A stretch of DNA of 64,000 bases from Phalacrocorax aristotelis (GCF_949628215.1 NC_134279.1:15731541-15795540), one strand, 5' to 3'; positions 36,105 through 48,290 are shown, numbered from the stretch's first letter. Translations and numbers: made by a program. The notes: generated by a model not told the origin, from the letters alone.

Positions 36105-36460
36105 ATGATTGAAGATTTTAAAGGGCTGTATAGGTCAGGGAGAGCACCTTGAAGCTAATGTGAAATTTGACTGGCAACCGGTGGATGATGGAGACAAGTG
36201 GAATTATGCACTCACTCCATCTGGTGCTAGTCAGAATCCCAGCAGCAACATTTGGTACCAGCTGCAGTCTGTTAATTGTGTTCAGGGAGACTGGCAAAAA
36301 GGGCATTACAGTGGTTCAAATTGAATGAAACAAACGCATGAGCAAATACCTCTGCTTCTGAAAGGGTGAACTGCTGGCACAGTTGGGTAGTGTTTCTGAA
36401 GTAAAAGATGATGCATTGCTCAACAGAAAGCTTCAGCTGTATGTGTTTAATTCCAGGTGC
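36105..36460 (+). repeat. Diverged long interspersed repeat, family uncertain
   Basis: Ordered words recall a dispersed repeat common in reptiles, birds and fish: AATTTGACTGGCAACCGGTG (near 36162), then CACTCACTCCATC, then CAGCAACATTTGGTACCAGC followed by TGCAGTCTG (36241-36270), then GGGCATTACAGTGGTTCAAA (36301-36320), then AAATACCTCTGCTTCTGAAA. In other genomes this order is '..CTGG.AGCCAGTGGAG..CAGCAGCATTTTG.ACCAGCTGCAGT..GCATTACAGTAATC..'. I believe it is the 3' region of an old non-LTR element but cannot name it. The 71-codon frame across it is not a gene. Confidence 0.5.
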
Positions 36461-37624
36461 AAGGAAAAGTCTGTCTCCTAAAATACTTATTAAAGGAATA
36501 AATTGCAGTGATCCTTGCAATAGTTATTTGTGTTTCAGTTAAAGAATACTTCAGATACTTAGTCCAGGCTTTGGTATGGCAAGAAGGCAGCCTAGTTGGA
36601 AAAGAGGACATAATTAGGTAGTAAGTGAATGGTATGGCCCTATAAACATAATATAACAGTGGTGATGGTTCATTCTGACTTGGGAATTGATGTAAAAACA
36701 GGTACCTAGGAAAAGTATTAGTTTATGGATCTGTATCTCAATAATAGCCAAACAGAGAAGAAATAAAAGTGGGACAGATCTGGACCTTTCTTATACAGGA
36801 TAATGTGTCAGAAGAGACAATTGCAGAGGTCCCAGTCCAGCCTTCTTATGTGCCTTACCTTCCCATTTAAGTGACACTCAAGCACCTGGAACGGAGTGTT
36901 CAAGTCTAAGCTTTTCTAAAATAAACAAGTTTCAGGAAGCAGTGTGTGATGAAGACATGCAAATCTTAAATGTCTGAGGCACAGCATATAATATCAAAAT
37001 ACCAGGAGGGCAATAAGAGATGAATTTTAGCTGCACCTTCCTGTTCTGCTCATCACAAAGGATGTAAGATAGTTGGATGCTCTCTATATCACACACTGAC
37101 GGAGCTCATGCACTTGGCTGAACACTCAGTGTACCTTCCTGGAATGCTTTGCCTTTCAAATCTGCAAGCAAACAGCTGACTCTGCATTGCAGTGTTTGCT
37201 CTACCTGTCCTCATCAGGTCCATACAAGCTGGAGGAAAGATGTTGACAAAAGTAATCAATAGAGTAAAGAATGATGAACCAATGAAAAGAATCTGACTGA
37301 AAGGCCATGATGGAGACCACAACAGTCTTGACAGTATCATAATTGTAATTTGGGGGGATGGTAAATTAAAGTGCTAGAACAGAAATAACAGGATCAGTAA
37401 TTTAAACCTTGGCAAGTGTAAGGTTATAGAAGAAAAGGCCAAGAGCAGTAACTGTTGTGCTCAAAAGAACACTTTCTCAGCAGCATAATCATCAGTTGTG
37501 ATGTGATCCTAGGCCTGTTTGCAGACTCCTTCAGATAGAGATAATATGCCAAAGAACTGGAGGGTGTGGGGGAGAGAATGTTTTTGTATGTAGTGATTAC
37601 AGAAGTTGGGTTTCTCCTGGGTTG
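36461..37624. other. Non-coding DNA, no feature recognised
   Basis: This may include further worn repeat flanking the element at 36105-36460. There is no gene, promoter or clear repeat. Confidence 0.45.
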
Positions 37625-37715
37625 TATTGCTATCAGCTGCTTGTGTGACCTTCAGCACGAGACAGTTTACTTCCTAATGACTCCTTTTACAACTAAAAAG
37701 GATTGTGCCTTTGTG
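37625..37715 (+). repeat. MIR SINE relic
   Basis: ATCAGCTGCTTGTGTGACCT at 37632-37651, followed by TCAGCACGAGACAGTTTACT and TCC, then CTCCTTTTACAACTAAAAAG, matches the MIR order 'CTAGCTGTGTGACCTTGGGCAAGTCACTTAACC...TCATCTGTAAAATGGG'. The 74-codon plus frame at 37566-37790 crosses it and is not a gene. Confidence 0.65.
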
Positions 37716-40700
37716 TTTTGCAAGTTCTTTGCTATACTTGCATGGAAGGCAACTGTAGATGTTCATACACAACTTCCAGCTTTGCATTAGAATGTTGCGA
37801 GTTAGTGGCAACTGTAGTAAAGCTGTGGCTTCAGGTCTTGATTCACAAATTCTCCTGATGTTAATATTTGCCATGCTTGGAGTTTAGAGCAAGAATCTGA
37901 CTGAAGGTTTACAAGACCTTTGTAACCATGCAGGACTGTGTCGTTATGGATAAGCACGTTAGCTCTTTACTTTTAATGTTTTAATGTTTTACTTTTACTG
38001 TTTAAATCTATGACGATACTCCCATACATAGAAGCTGAGTTTTAATTTTCACGAGTTGAAAGCTCTGCTTCCATTTGTGAGAAACTGGAAGACTGGAAAG
38101 AGAAGCAGAGGAAAAGCCCAAAATTGAACAGGAAGAAATGAAATTAAATACAAATACTGGAGGTGAAAGAGAAGTATAAAGAAAAAATGGGAAAGGATAT
38201 GTAATAACTTTTCCCTGTCCCTGGCTGAACAGTCCCAGCTCTCAGATTCTCTTCATGTGATCATTCCCTTCGTTATCTTTGTGAGCCTTTGCTGGACTCA
38301 TTGCTGTAAGCGAATGTCTGTCTTGTACTGGGAGCCCAGCACTGAACCTGACACTTGAGATGCTTCTCACGGGGGCTGAGTCAAGGGGAGTCATGTCTCT
38401 TGACCTGCTGGCAACTCTCTTCCTGATGCAGCAGTTTTCAGGGACTAATTTTGCAAAAGATCAGCTCTTAAAAAAAAAAAAAAAAAAAAAATTTTTTTTT
38501 TGTGAGCATGCCAACAGAGATTCCCAAGAGCACTGTGTAATCCTGAAAGTGTGATTACCAGGATGTTGATTCCTTAGTGGGTGCAAGCCCACTGCCCACA
38601 CTATTTGGTGTCTGCATAATTTAAATTAAGACTTGAATCTCTGAAGAAAGTGTTTATATTGCATCTAAATGTTAAGATGCACTTTCAAATATTTTTCACA
38701 CATCTGCCTTTTTTTTCCAGCTTGTGTTTTACATTGTGCAGAGCAATTGTACTAGCTCTGCTCCGTGCACATTAAAAGCTCTGTAGGTGCTCTGAAGGTG
38801 GAAAGCAATGCTGTTTAGTCCTAAACCTAAAATTTTAGTTGGTGGGCAGGTTTTGGCCACAACCTTAATTTGTCATCATGCATAATCAGGAATAGTAATT
38901 TTTAAAACAGAATTTGAAAGCGATTCTTTCATGGCTACCTGTGATCAAATATTGCATTTGTTTAGTCCCTACAGCAAACTTCACATGATCATTGTTTTTT
39001 GACTCTTCTTCTGAAAAGATCAACAACTGAATGTTATGCAAAAACTTCAGTGAGCAAAACTTAATTCTGTTGTTGCTAGTTTGCTGTGTTTGAGCTTGTG
39101 TTCCTGTAACATCTATGTGACAAAAGAATTTGCGAAGAGTTGCTGGGGAAAACGAACTTCGAAAAAGACCTCATTGGTTTTACAGAAGAATTGGATTCAA
39201 ACTCCTGCATGTACCTACATGTATGAGGAAAAACATTGGATAAACAACTAACACAGACTGATCATAAATTAAAGGAGAATTCATAAAAATCACCTAATGC
39301 CTAAACTTGTTCCAAGAAGTTGGTTTTTTTAGTAAGTGTGTATTTGCCATGAAAGGAACAATCTTGTGTTCTTAAGTTCTTATTATTTTGTTAAATGATT
39401 CTATACTTTAACAGCATTTTGTCTCAGGATCTCTTATAACTTAGATTTTTCTGTACTCTTATGCTTTGCCTGAGTTAATCTCACCTTATCCAAGGCTGAG
39501 TAACACCATGTGACATGCAACAATAGCTTTTCCAGATGCATTCTGCATTAATTACCATGTGTCAAATATTGCCAACCAGCTTGTGGTCAGCAGAACAAAT
39601 TAAACATCTCCATAAAGTGGTTTAAAAAATTATCCAAAACTGGACTAAACATGAACCATGAATATATTAATGAAAATCTCAATCTGTTCATGGACATTGT
39701 GTGAGCAACAAAAAGCAGCATTGATCAAGTCAATTACTTGCTTTATGGTTTTGACTTGATGGAAGGGAAGGTCAGAGCATTTGGCCCTCTAAATTCTGGT
39801 AGTAACACAAGCAAGGGAACTTGATTTTCAGTTTTCTCTACAACATATCTGTTTCTTATAACTTTTACTTGAGCATAGACTTTTCTACCTCTGTAGATTA
39901 TAAAGTAGAAATGCCTTTGTTAGCTTAGGCAGTGTTTATGTTGGAAAAAGTAGCCTGGCCAGTCAGTCAGAAGGTGTATTTCATTGCTCCTTCTGGATGA
40001 AAACAAGTCCTGGCTCTGGAGCTTGTGTCCTGCCCGTAATTCATGCTGAGGGTGTCAATCAGTAAGCTAAAATGTCTACAGGTATCTGTGTCGGTATGTG
40101 TAAGATAATATTGCTTTTCATTACCCAGTGAAGGGCATTATTCCAGTAATGGCTCCTTTCCCAATATCCCTGCAAGCTTGCCTAGGAGTAAAGTGTAGCT
40201 CCTGAATATAGGTCAGAAAAGGACGTTGTTATAACTGGTGTCCTTGATGGAAACTGATATGTGCTGAATTTGCAAAAAGTCTGAGTTCAGTGTCATCTGT
40301 TTTCAGTATTTCCCGAACAATTGATTTATTTCACATTATTAATGAACTTTGCAGCAGTTCCACTTGTCAGGCCTACTCTGCAGGGGTCAATAATGAGAGG
40401 AAACCTGATGTTAGTGGATCCAGCTTAAGTGATTCTGTCATGCTAACGATTCAATATATCAGGACAAATGTCAGCTCCTTCCAATATGTTAATTCCTCTG
40501 ATCCTATTTGCATAAACTACAGTCAATGAAATACAAGTTCCTCCTTTAGGATAGTTAATGGAGATTTGTAAAGGATTTTTTTCCCCTAAGTTTCTAAGAA
40601 GGCTGAGGAGGATGGCATCTCATGTCTGAGCTCCATGTGTAACCTGGAAGCAAAGATGTGGCTTTACTTGAACATGAGCTCTTCAAGGAATAGATTTAGA

Positions 40701-42524
40701 TAACTGATTAGGTGATAGTAGAGGTGGGGAGTGAGCATCCATTGTATCTGATTTTGTAGGTCTTGGAAGGGATTGCTCGTGAACCAAGCAAGCAGAGCAG
40801 GTTGACTTCTGGCCTCCTGTGTTCAGAATAGAGGATTAACTCTTCAGGTCAGTGTACACATGAGACTATTTTGCCAACCTTTCTGGCAAAAATGTTGCCA
40901 GATCTGTTTCCTCATAAAATGAAACTTGTCAACAAAGTACCCTTGGTAGCTCTGCACTAGCAAGCTTTCAGAGTGCCCTTTCTGGCTCTCCAATGTCTTG
41001 CCTAAATTCTCAGTTGCTTAAGCTGAAGGTTTGTCCACATTTAGTGGTGTGAAATGCCTACCTGTGGATTGTACTAAGTTCCTTGACATGCCTGAAGTGG
41101 GCCTTCTGTGGTTTGCACCTGAGTTTACCACAGGGATGATCTTGTTTTCTCCTTATGGTGCTGTTTTGTGTGCAGCAATCTGCCTTTAGGAATGAAAAAA
41201 ATAATCTATGTACATTAGAAATAGAAAAAAATTTCCCTAGATATTTGTGGAATAAATATTATTTGTTGTGCACTTTCTTGTGGCACAGGAAAGGTACCCT
41301 TTCTTGGTACCTGAAAATGCTACAACACTTTAGTAACTTAAATATTTTTTTCCACAAGCAACGTAAAGGCATGTATTTAAAACAAGGTTTTGCTAAGGTT
41401 CTTCTCACTACTTTGCTTCTACCAAGATTAAATTTAAAATGAGGGGTTTTGTATGGTACTTCCTCTCTTCCCTGGATTTTTGAGATGATGCTCCAGCATT
41501 TAGCAACAGCAATAAAAGCATGGAGTACTAATGGTTGTAAACACCAAGAGGGGAAGCAGTCTTTCCCACAGAGTGTTAAAGTTTCTCGGGACAAGAAAAA
41601 ATAAGTAGCTACTGCTTTGTTTTCTTCTGCTTCCTCTGTGTATGAAATCACTTTGATAGATCTGCAGGAAGAGATTTAGTTGCAGATGGCAGAGGTCAGT
41701 GTATTGTGTATTCAATGTAGTCAATAATAAAGTCAGGACTAATGCTAACTGAATGTTAATAAGGAATCACAAGGACCTTGGAAAGTCATTATGTCTGGTC
41801 ATTTGCTTCACAATATTGCTCCAAACAGGCTCTGGAGGCCAATGCAAGGAGATTAAAAAAAAAAAGTCTGGAGGAATATGGGAAAGCAGAAAGGCTAAAA
41901 ATAGAAGGTTCGTGTAATATGCAGCAGACCATTGAAAAGACAATTTCAGAGTACAGTTGTTACACGGTGAAGAAAACCATATTACTTCATTAAATGATGT
42001 CAACAGTGAGCCTCATCCTAGCCATCCTTTCTCCCCCAAGACTGCTGTCCTGTTGGCCTAGGAGATGATGATGAAGCTATGCATTTTTCCCGTAAAAGCA
42101 GAAATATTAGCTATGTTTATAAAGCAGAAATAACACAAACTACATTTAATTGTCAAGATTACAAATGAAACAGGTGCAAACAGAAGTGGGTTAATTCCTG
42201 TAGCTCTAGATATCTGGACAAATTTTTTTTTGCTGTGATTTTCATGTCTGAACAATTCAACATTTATCCTAGGAGCTCTACTTTTGGGTTGGACTCAAAA
42301 GAAAAAACCTTTGGGGTATAGCATGACTCAAGCCAATAGTCTCTCCTTCCTACAAACCAAACATTTATTATCCCTCACATTAAGTCATCTTTACTTTCCC
42401 ACCGTGAAATGACCAAAACTGGAATAAAAAATTAAAACCACAAATTGAATAATTCAATTTCACTCAAAGCTATCTTTGGAGGAGTAATGCCACTGTACTT
42501 AATGTAGGATCTTAGTGTTGCTCC
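37716..42524. other. Non-coding DNA with enhancer-like patches
   Basis: No gene is seen. A22T10 lies at 38470-38501. Patches at about 38690-38900, 39500-39720 and 40290-40540 have motif-rich AT text; the last includes an octamer-type POU site ATTTGCATAA at 40506-40515. Frames at 41155-41442 (plus) and 41259-41651 (minus) overlap each other and show no domain. Confidence 0.45.
38470..38501. repeat. A22T10 homopolymer junction
   Basis: Twenty-two A are followed directly by ten T, giving a perfect A10T10 inverted repeat at the junction. This is prone to slippage and to assembly or sequencing error. Confidence 0.95.
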
Positions 42525-42765
42525 TCACCTGTATTTCCTGAGGCTGCTTATGAAGGAAATATCTTTCATGGTGTTATCTATGTAGTCAATGAGCACACAG
42601 CAGATGTTGCTGCCCTGTGATGTGGTTGCCCCACTTCGTGCTAGTTGTACAGCTGAAGCTCCAGACTTTATCATTTCAGTGAGCAATAACCAGTCCTGCA
42701 ATATACCCTGTTCTACTTGGCTATGCATGATACTGTCTCTGTGCCACTCAGCTGGCCTCCACTAG
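42525..42765 (-). pseudogene. Protein-like minus-strand frame; orphan exon or decayed coding relic
   Basis: On the minus strand the frame is open from just after a TAG near 42766-42768 down to a TGA at 42525-42527. The translation is rich in ordinary hydrophobic and polar residues and lacks the low-complexity look of other frames here. Near its end lies a TSQGSNICC segment followed by an acidic, tyrosine-containing stretch. The frame ends at CAG|GTGAGG, a good splice donor with the last exon base at 42529 on the plus-strand numbering. A possible acceptor TTGCAG lies just above 42695 but has a poor pyrimidine tract. The QG...CC pattern faintly recalls the transmembrane-subunit region of gamma-type retroviral envelopes, but the first cysteine of the CX6CC motif is missing. 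Alternatives are an isolated host exon or chance. No family can be assigned. Confidence 0.25.
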
Positions 42766-42768
42766 TTA

Positions 42769-43959
42769 ATTTATTGCAAATGCCTATAAAATATGTGTAG
42801 AAGGCAGATAGGTCTGACATAAATCTCAAAGAATTAGCTTAATGCTCTTATTGTTTGCAGGCTGGGTCTATGGGCATAACGCCCGTGTGTTCATTATAAT
42901 TTGGTCCAAGGGTTCACTAGACAAAACTGCTGGTTTTGCAGCAACATTCCAGTATATTTACAGTGGAAAGGACCAGTGAAGTTGTTAATATTGCATTGAA
43001 TTCCATTACTGGACAAGTTTCAATCCCTTTGCATAGGGCACCTTAATTTCCAGCAATTTTGCAGTGGCGAGGAAGCTCAGCCTTCGTACAGAAAGTCACT
43101 GTGGGACCTACAGCTTCAGATGACTTGGGGTTAGCAAAATTGATAGTCTCATTTATAAATATGCTTTAGTCAATGAAGCTAGGTTCACAGTTTAGATGAA
43201 GCTGCTTAAATACTGGAAAAATGCAGCCTGGTGAGTGACAGGGATTCTGTTGCAATTAATTAATGTTGTTTGTCGTGTAGAGTCCAGATTTGGGTAGAAG
43301 TCTCTGCTGCCACCTTGTCCTCCTGAGCCATGAGTGACTTGCACACTTAAAATGTTGCTTGTCATCAAAAATATTAGGACCTGCGAAGTGTAGTGTTTTA
43401 CTTACTTGAGACACATAACTTCCTTACTCAGCTTCTATACAAAATTGAACTAAATATGATTCAGGCGGAGTTTGCCCCACCCATCCTCTTACAGATGTGA
43501 AACCAGTGATTTAGCTCATTATTCTGAAGACAGTGTGAATATTCAGCCTTTCTTAATGCATTGGGTGTTTCTAGGGGGATCCACCATGTTGGATAGGTTT
43601 GAATAAGAAAATCTGTAAAACATCTCCCAAGGACTCATTTTGTCAGTGCTCATCAGAGCAGATGGTAAATATATATGACCTGTGGAGCAGTTTTTCTTTT
43701 AACTTATGCTCTCCATTTCAATCTTCACTGAAGCAATACTGCTCCATCACAATTTAGTCCTCAAATATCACATCCTTGTTATATTAAGCCTTTGGGAAAT
43801 GTCCTGCATGCTGATCTACAGGGGAAATTAATGAGTAAAAAAATGACTGTTTTCCCTCAAAAAATTAATACTGACTGCTTTGTCATAATTTCTTAGTGCT
43901 CAGAGGAACATGTCCAGAGTATTTGAGTATCACAGAAGGTTAGTATTTTGGTTTGTGCT
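42769..43959. other. Non-coding DNA with enhancer-like patch
   Basis: No gene. The region 42850-43110 is repeat-free and motif-rich (GTTCATTATAATTTGG, TTAATATTGCATTG, CCTTAATTTCC), resembling conserved non-coding DNA. Conservation is inferred. Confidence 0.35.
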
Positions 43960-44021
43960 GGAGCCTTGATCCCGCAAAATGCTTAGTGCCCTCAGCTTCC
44001 GTACAGTTTCCTTGAAGTAGA
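43960..44021. repeat. Possible relic of a palindromic amniote repeat
   Basis: GAGCCTTGATCCCGCAAAAT followed by GCTTAGTGCCCTCAGCTTCC recalls the 'GGCCTGATCCTGCAAGGTGCTGAGCACCCTCAACTCCC' wording of an old palindromic interspersed repeat of turtles, crocodilians and birds. Recognition is from memory, and the second palindrome arm is not clear here. Confidence 0.4.
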
Positions 44022-44854
44022 GAGCGTGGAGGCTCTGGGTTGCAAAAAACTTGTGTGTGCAGTGACGTTGTCGTCATTAAATTCTTACATATAAGTCCTG
44101 GATTGTATTGTGTGTGAAAGACACTGAGGGATGGAAGCTTTAATGAGCGTGCACATCCTTTTCTTGCCTTTTTTGTTCAGTGGTTGTTCATTTGTTAAGG
44201 TATTGCAATGCTTCAGAGTTGCAATATGTAAAACTGTGCAGTTTTAACAAACTCAGAAGCACAGAGATTAACTGCCTCTTTCTGCTCAACCCCAGGCTAA
44301 ATGACACGTGCACGGTGATAAAATGAGAATGAAGTACAGGTTTCTATACTGCAATCAAGGTATAGAAAAGCTGTTTAGCTTTTGTCACATCCTAATACTT
44401 ACAATGAAAAGGTTAATGCTCTGTTTCATATACTCTCTATCTCAGAATAGCAATACGTTGGCACACTGGAAAACTTTTCAGGAAGCTCTTACTCTTTATA
44501 TCTCTTTCCCCATGGGACTCTGGATGACAACATATTTAAGCTTTGGAGATGCAGCTGGACTTGAATCAGTGTAGCTTCATTGATTATTTTTTTTAAAGGA
44601 TCTGATTTCCATGAAATGTGGTTCAAAACAAATATCAGGCTTTGCATCTACCCTAACTTAATATTGAGAGCCTTGTGTCACTTGAGCGAAGGAGAACTCA
44701 AATAGCGCTATAAACATTTAGCAAACACAGCTAATGAAAACTAAGTCTTCATCTCTCAAGTAAACTCCAGTTGTCCAAGACTCCTTTTACTCTGGGAATT
44801 TTCCCCTTCCACCCAAATTGACCTGATCACGTAACCCTTTTCCTGTTCCACTGC

Positions 44855-44970
44855 ACTGACACATTGCAGACTGTGAAAGGCCACTGCTGGACACCTCAAA
44901 ACTGAGCTCTAAATTGTGAGTGGACCGAATGGTCTGACTGTGGGCCTATGCAGCCTTGAGCAATGTTCCT
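44855..44970 (+). repeat. Possible CR1-type 3' end
   Basis: GCCACTGCTGGACACCTCAA, followed later by GAGTGGACCGAATGGTCTGA, resembles the 'ACTGGGCTAGATGGACCATTGGTCTGACCCAGTATGGC' text at the 3' end of CR1-type elements in reptiles. It is heavily diverged and the assignment is tentative. Confidence 0.3.
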
Positions 44971-45140
44971 TCTACATCTTACCTATGGGAACTCTATGAT
45001 TGTCTTCTCCTAAAACATGGAAATTTAGCACACTGAATATATGTCAGTGACACACTTTCACTCCATCCTGCTTAAAATAAATTTAACTGTTTGGAATATT
45101 AATGCTCTTCCGCTACCAATTAGTACAGTCAGTGGGACTT

Positions 45141-45170
45141 AAATAGGCATGCCTCACAGGATGCCTATTT
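45141..45170. repeat. Perfect 10-bp inverted repeat with 10-nt loop
   Basis: AAATAGGCAT at 45141-45150 and ATGCCTATTT at 45161-45170 are exact reverse complements around GCCTCACAGG. About one such structure is expected by chance in 64 kb. Confidence 0.9.
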
Positions 45171-45878
45171 CAGAGATGTGAGTTGTGGTAGACTTCATGA
45201 AGAAGCAAGTGCAGCCCCAAAAAAGCTGCACAAGTGTGTAAATGTGGCATGATATTCCTAAGCAGGAATTTGTGTACCAACACTCCCTGCACAAGATTGA
45301 AAAGCAAGTTTCAATTATAGTCCTTTTAAAAACATTTGGAAAATGCTGCTACTTCATGCTTATTGATTTCCTTATTGAAATCAATATTCATATAATGAGG
45401 TCTGATGCATTTCTGACCTGTGTAAATGCAGTGAATTCTTAGGGTGGGGGGAGAAAACTCTGGTAATGGAAATTTAAGAATCTGTCTTAAATCTGCATGA
45501 GAGACAGGAACTTGAAAGATGACTCTCATAAGGCAGAGGGTGCTTTGATATACTTAATCTTGACCTTGATTAGGTATGAAACAGGGTCTTCGCTTATGCA
45601 ATCACCTAGGAAAAAGCAATAAAATGTATTAAGGTCATATTTACTTCGCAAATCCTGAATGGTACAAAACTGAATAAAACTTTGGGTGATACAGTTGGTC
45701 ACTGTCTCTGCTGTTGAAAAAGTCAAAACGAGGACAGTGAATGTAAGAGCTCAAGTCCACATTACCCTAATGGTATGAAGAGAACCTGGACATAGGCTGC
45801 AAAACTGCACAAGGTAAACTTAAATGTTTAGTTCAGAATATAGCACGAGGCTCTCATGTGTACACATGTCAGGCTGTG

Positions 45879-45924
45879 GCTGGTTTGTGTGGGGGTTTTT
45901 TTGGTGGTGTGGTTTTTTTTTTCC
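45879..45924. repeat. T/G-rich low-complexity tract
   Basis: GGCTGGTTTGTGTGGGGG, a T-run, GGTGGTGTGG and a further T-run. This is the minus-strand counterpart of the A/C tracts. Confidence 0.85.
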
Positions 45925-47559
45925 CTACTGTGGTCTTGTAAATAGAGCACTATAGAGAGATCTGGGGTATATGTTTGGCATTGATTATGCCCTTCTGGAT
46001 AGGTTTGTCCTGTACTGCTGTCTTCATCAGCAAAAATAGAAACAGTGGCTCCCACTGCCTTTATAAAGCTCTGACAAAGGAAAAATGTGGAGAGGAGTCA
46101 ATTTTCACTAGTGGTCTGCCTAAACCTTAGACTTTATGGCTGTTATACCTCTTCCTCTTCCTTTCTTGTCTTGGCAACCAACAGTTTTCTTAAGGTTCTT
46201 AGTGGGTTTTGATGTTCATTGTGTTTGCTACTAGTCCAGCATGGCTGCTCAATCAGCTACAAAAAATAATCACGAAGAGGCAGTTGCAAATGAGAGAGCT
46301 ATAACAGAAAATGTTCACTTTCTTTTTTCACTCTGCAGGCATTTTAGCAAACCAAACTGCTAAAGTAAAAATGTGGGCCTAAATAAGATCTCTGGCGGTA
46401 CAAGACTTTGGTCCTTCACTACTTTAGGCACACTCATAAATATTACAACAAGCCCAAGGTTGTGTTGTTGCTTTGCAGTTTGTTGTCTTAAGACAACCCA
46501 ACTCTCATTTCAGAACATGACATTAGCACAATCTACTATTTCGAAGGAAGTGGTTTTAGTGGTCCTTGGCCTCATTGCTAAGAATCAGTAACATGAGTTT
46601 ATCGTGCTTCAGTTTCTAGAAACTGAATTTTTTGGTTTTGATTAAGAGCTAAAAATCTACCCAAAACCTGTATGTTTTCTTGGTAGGTGATGCTATTACT
46701 CCCCATCCCATTTTACCCTGCTGCTAATTCCTCTTAGTCCTAAATCACTTGTATATATTGAAAAGCATAATTCCTAAAATAGGTTTTGGAGGATCTGTAT
46801 CTGTTTTGAACTTAAACAGCTGAAAGTATCTGCAGGGAAGATGATGATCGGTGTCTTGCACTATGCATCTGTGGCTTCCTCCTTTCCCAATACTGGGGAT
46901 ATTTGCATCACCAAGATCTCCACTGGAGAAATATTCCAGAGAGCTTCTAACAGATAGCTTTTAGTTATGGAGTAGATGATACAAATATCTTTATCTATAC
47001 AGCATATATAGATAGTCAGGAGATTCAAGACTTGCACAAAGGAACGAAATTAACAACTCCTTTAAAGCCTCATGCATATAAGAAGTTACAGTTGGAATAA
47101 CATTATCTCATGCAGTGGTAAAATATTCATGCCATTTCTAAGTGTACTTGGAGGCATAGTTCTCAGATATTGAGGGTGGGGCAATCATATGTACAACTTT
47201 ATCCTGATAGGAAGTAGTTGATTAGGTAAAGGTGACTTAGTTGTTTTTCTGCTTTAGTACTGAATGATTGGATGGCAGTAGACACACTGTCTCTATTTTG
47301 TGCTTTGTAGTAAGCAGCTTAGATTACGATGTTCTTGATTATAACAGTCTAAGCTTGTTGATCTAGAAGTAGTTGAAGATGGAATGAAAATGCTGAATGG
47401 GATCAAAACTGATATTCATTTATTAAAGACAAATTGTGACAGACTAACATGGCACCTGCCTCTTATAGGACAAGTTTGCTGTTTAGCAGATATAGGAAGT
47501 ACAACAGATTTTGTGCATGGGAAATAATTAGTGAAGACAGACAACCACAGGGGCTGATA

Positions 47560-48290
47560 GAAATGCAACATGGCTAAGCAAGCAGTTACATGCCACTGAT
47601 GAAAGCCAGTGTGGCTACAAACCTGAGAGGAAGGTTGTTAAGGGTTTTCCCATCTGGGATTGGTCTTTGGTGGCTCTTGATCAAACTTTCATCAGTGACC
47701 TTGTCAGCACATTCACTTTTTTGTGTTGAAGCTGAAAAATGTGGGAGTTAACAGGAAACAACAGAATAAAAAAAAACCCAGGTGGCTTTACAACAGCACA
47801 AAATACACCCAGTGCCTTGTATATCAAGTACATCTATAATAAGGTGAGGAAAATATGACCTGTGGGTGGCTGATGATGAGGAGGAAATGAATGATAGGAT
47901 GGCTCTGGGCCAGCCAAGGTGAGATGGCTGTAGGAAAGATAGATATTGCTCTAGCCAAGAGAGATGTCTATTTGTGGAGAGGTGAGGTGATGCTATTGTA
48001 CTGGGTGTTGGGGAGATCTCATGCAGAACACACGGTACTGTTCAGATATAATGCAAAAAGGATGAGCTCCTTGTGAATCAAATGCAAAAAAGAGAATAAT
48101 TAAAGGACTGATCTGACTATCATCCCAGAAATGAAAGAGCCTGGCTTGCTTAGCCTAGCAGTATTCAGAGGTGATATCATTGTTTCCCATAAATCTATCA
48201 GAAGAGTAAATTTCTGAAAGAGAGGCTACTGTCAGAACAAACTTGTAGATATAAGCTGTGAACTGATTTCAGCTGGAAACCTGGAGACTT
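47560..48290 (+). mobile_element. Degraded CR1 LINE fragment (reverse transcriptase 3' part)
   Basis: Words occur in CR1 order on the plus strand. CATCTGGGATTGGTCTTTGG with TTTCATCAGTGACCTTG (47651-47703) corresponds to the 'GGGCTCAGTCTTGGG..ATCTTCATCAATGACCTGG' segment. GATGCTATTGTACTGGGTGT with CTCATGCAGAACACACGGTACTG (47988-48040) corresponds to the 'CTCATCTGGAATACTGTGT..' part, and AAAAAGGATGAGCTCC follows. AGCCTGGCTTGCTTAGCCTA (48138-48157), GGTGATATCATTGTTTCCCA and TAAATCTATCAGAAGAGTAA (48170-48209) match 'GGCTTGTTTAGCCT..GGGGATATGATTGCTCTCTATAAATATATCAGAGGGATAAA'. Stops and indels are frequent and the element is long dead. CR1 is the dominant LINE of birds and reptiles. Confidence 0.65.

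Larger units (their letters stand above)
44022..47559. other. Non-coding DNA, sparse features
   Basis: No gene is seen. It includes a possible old repeat 3' end near 44855-44970 (GGACCGAATGGTCTGACTG wording), a 10-bp stem hairpin at 45141-45170 and a T/G-rich tract at 45879-45924. Confidence 0.5.
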
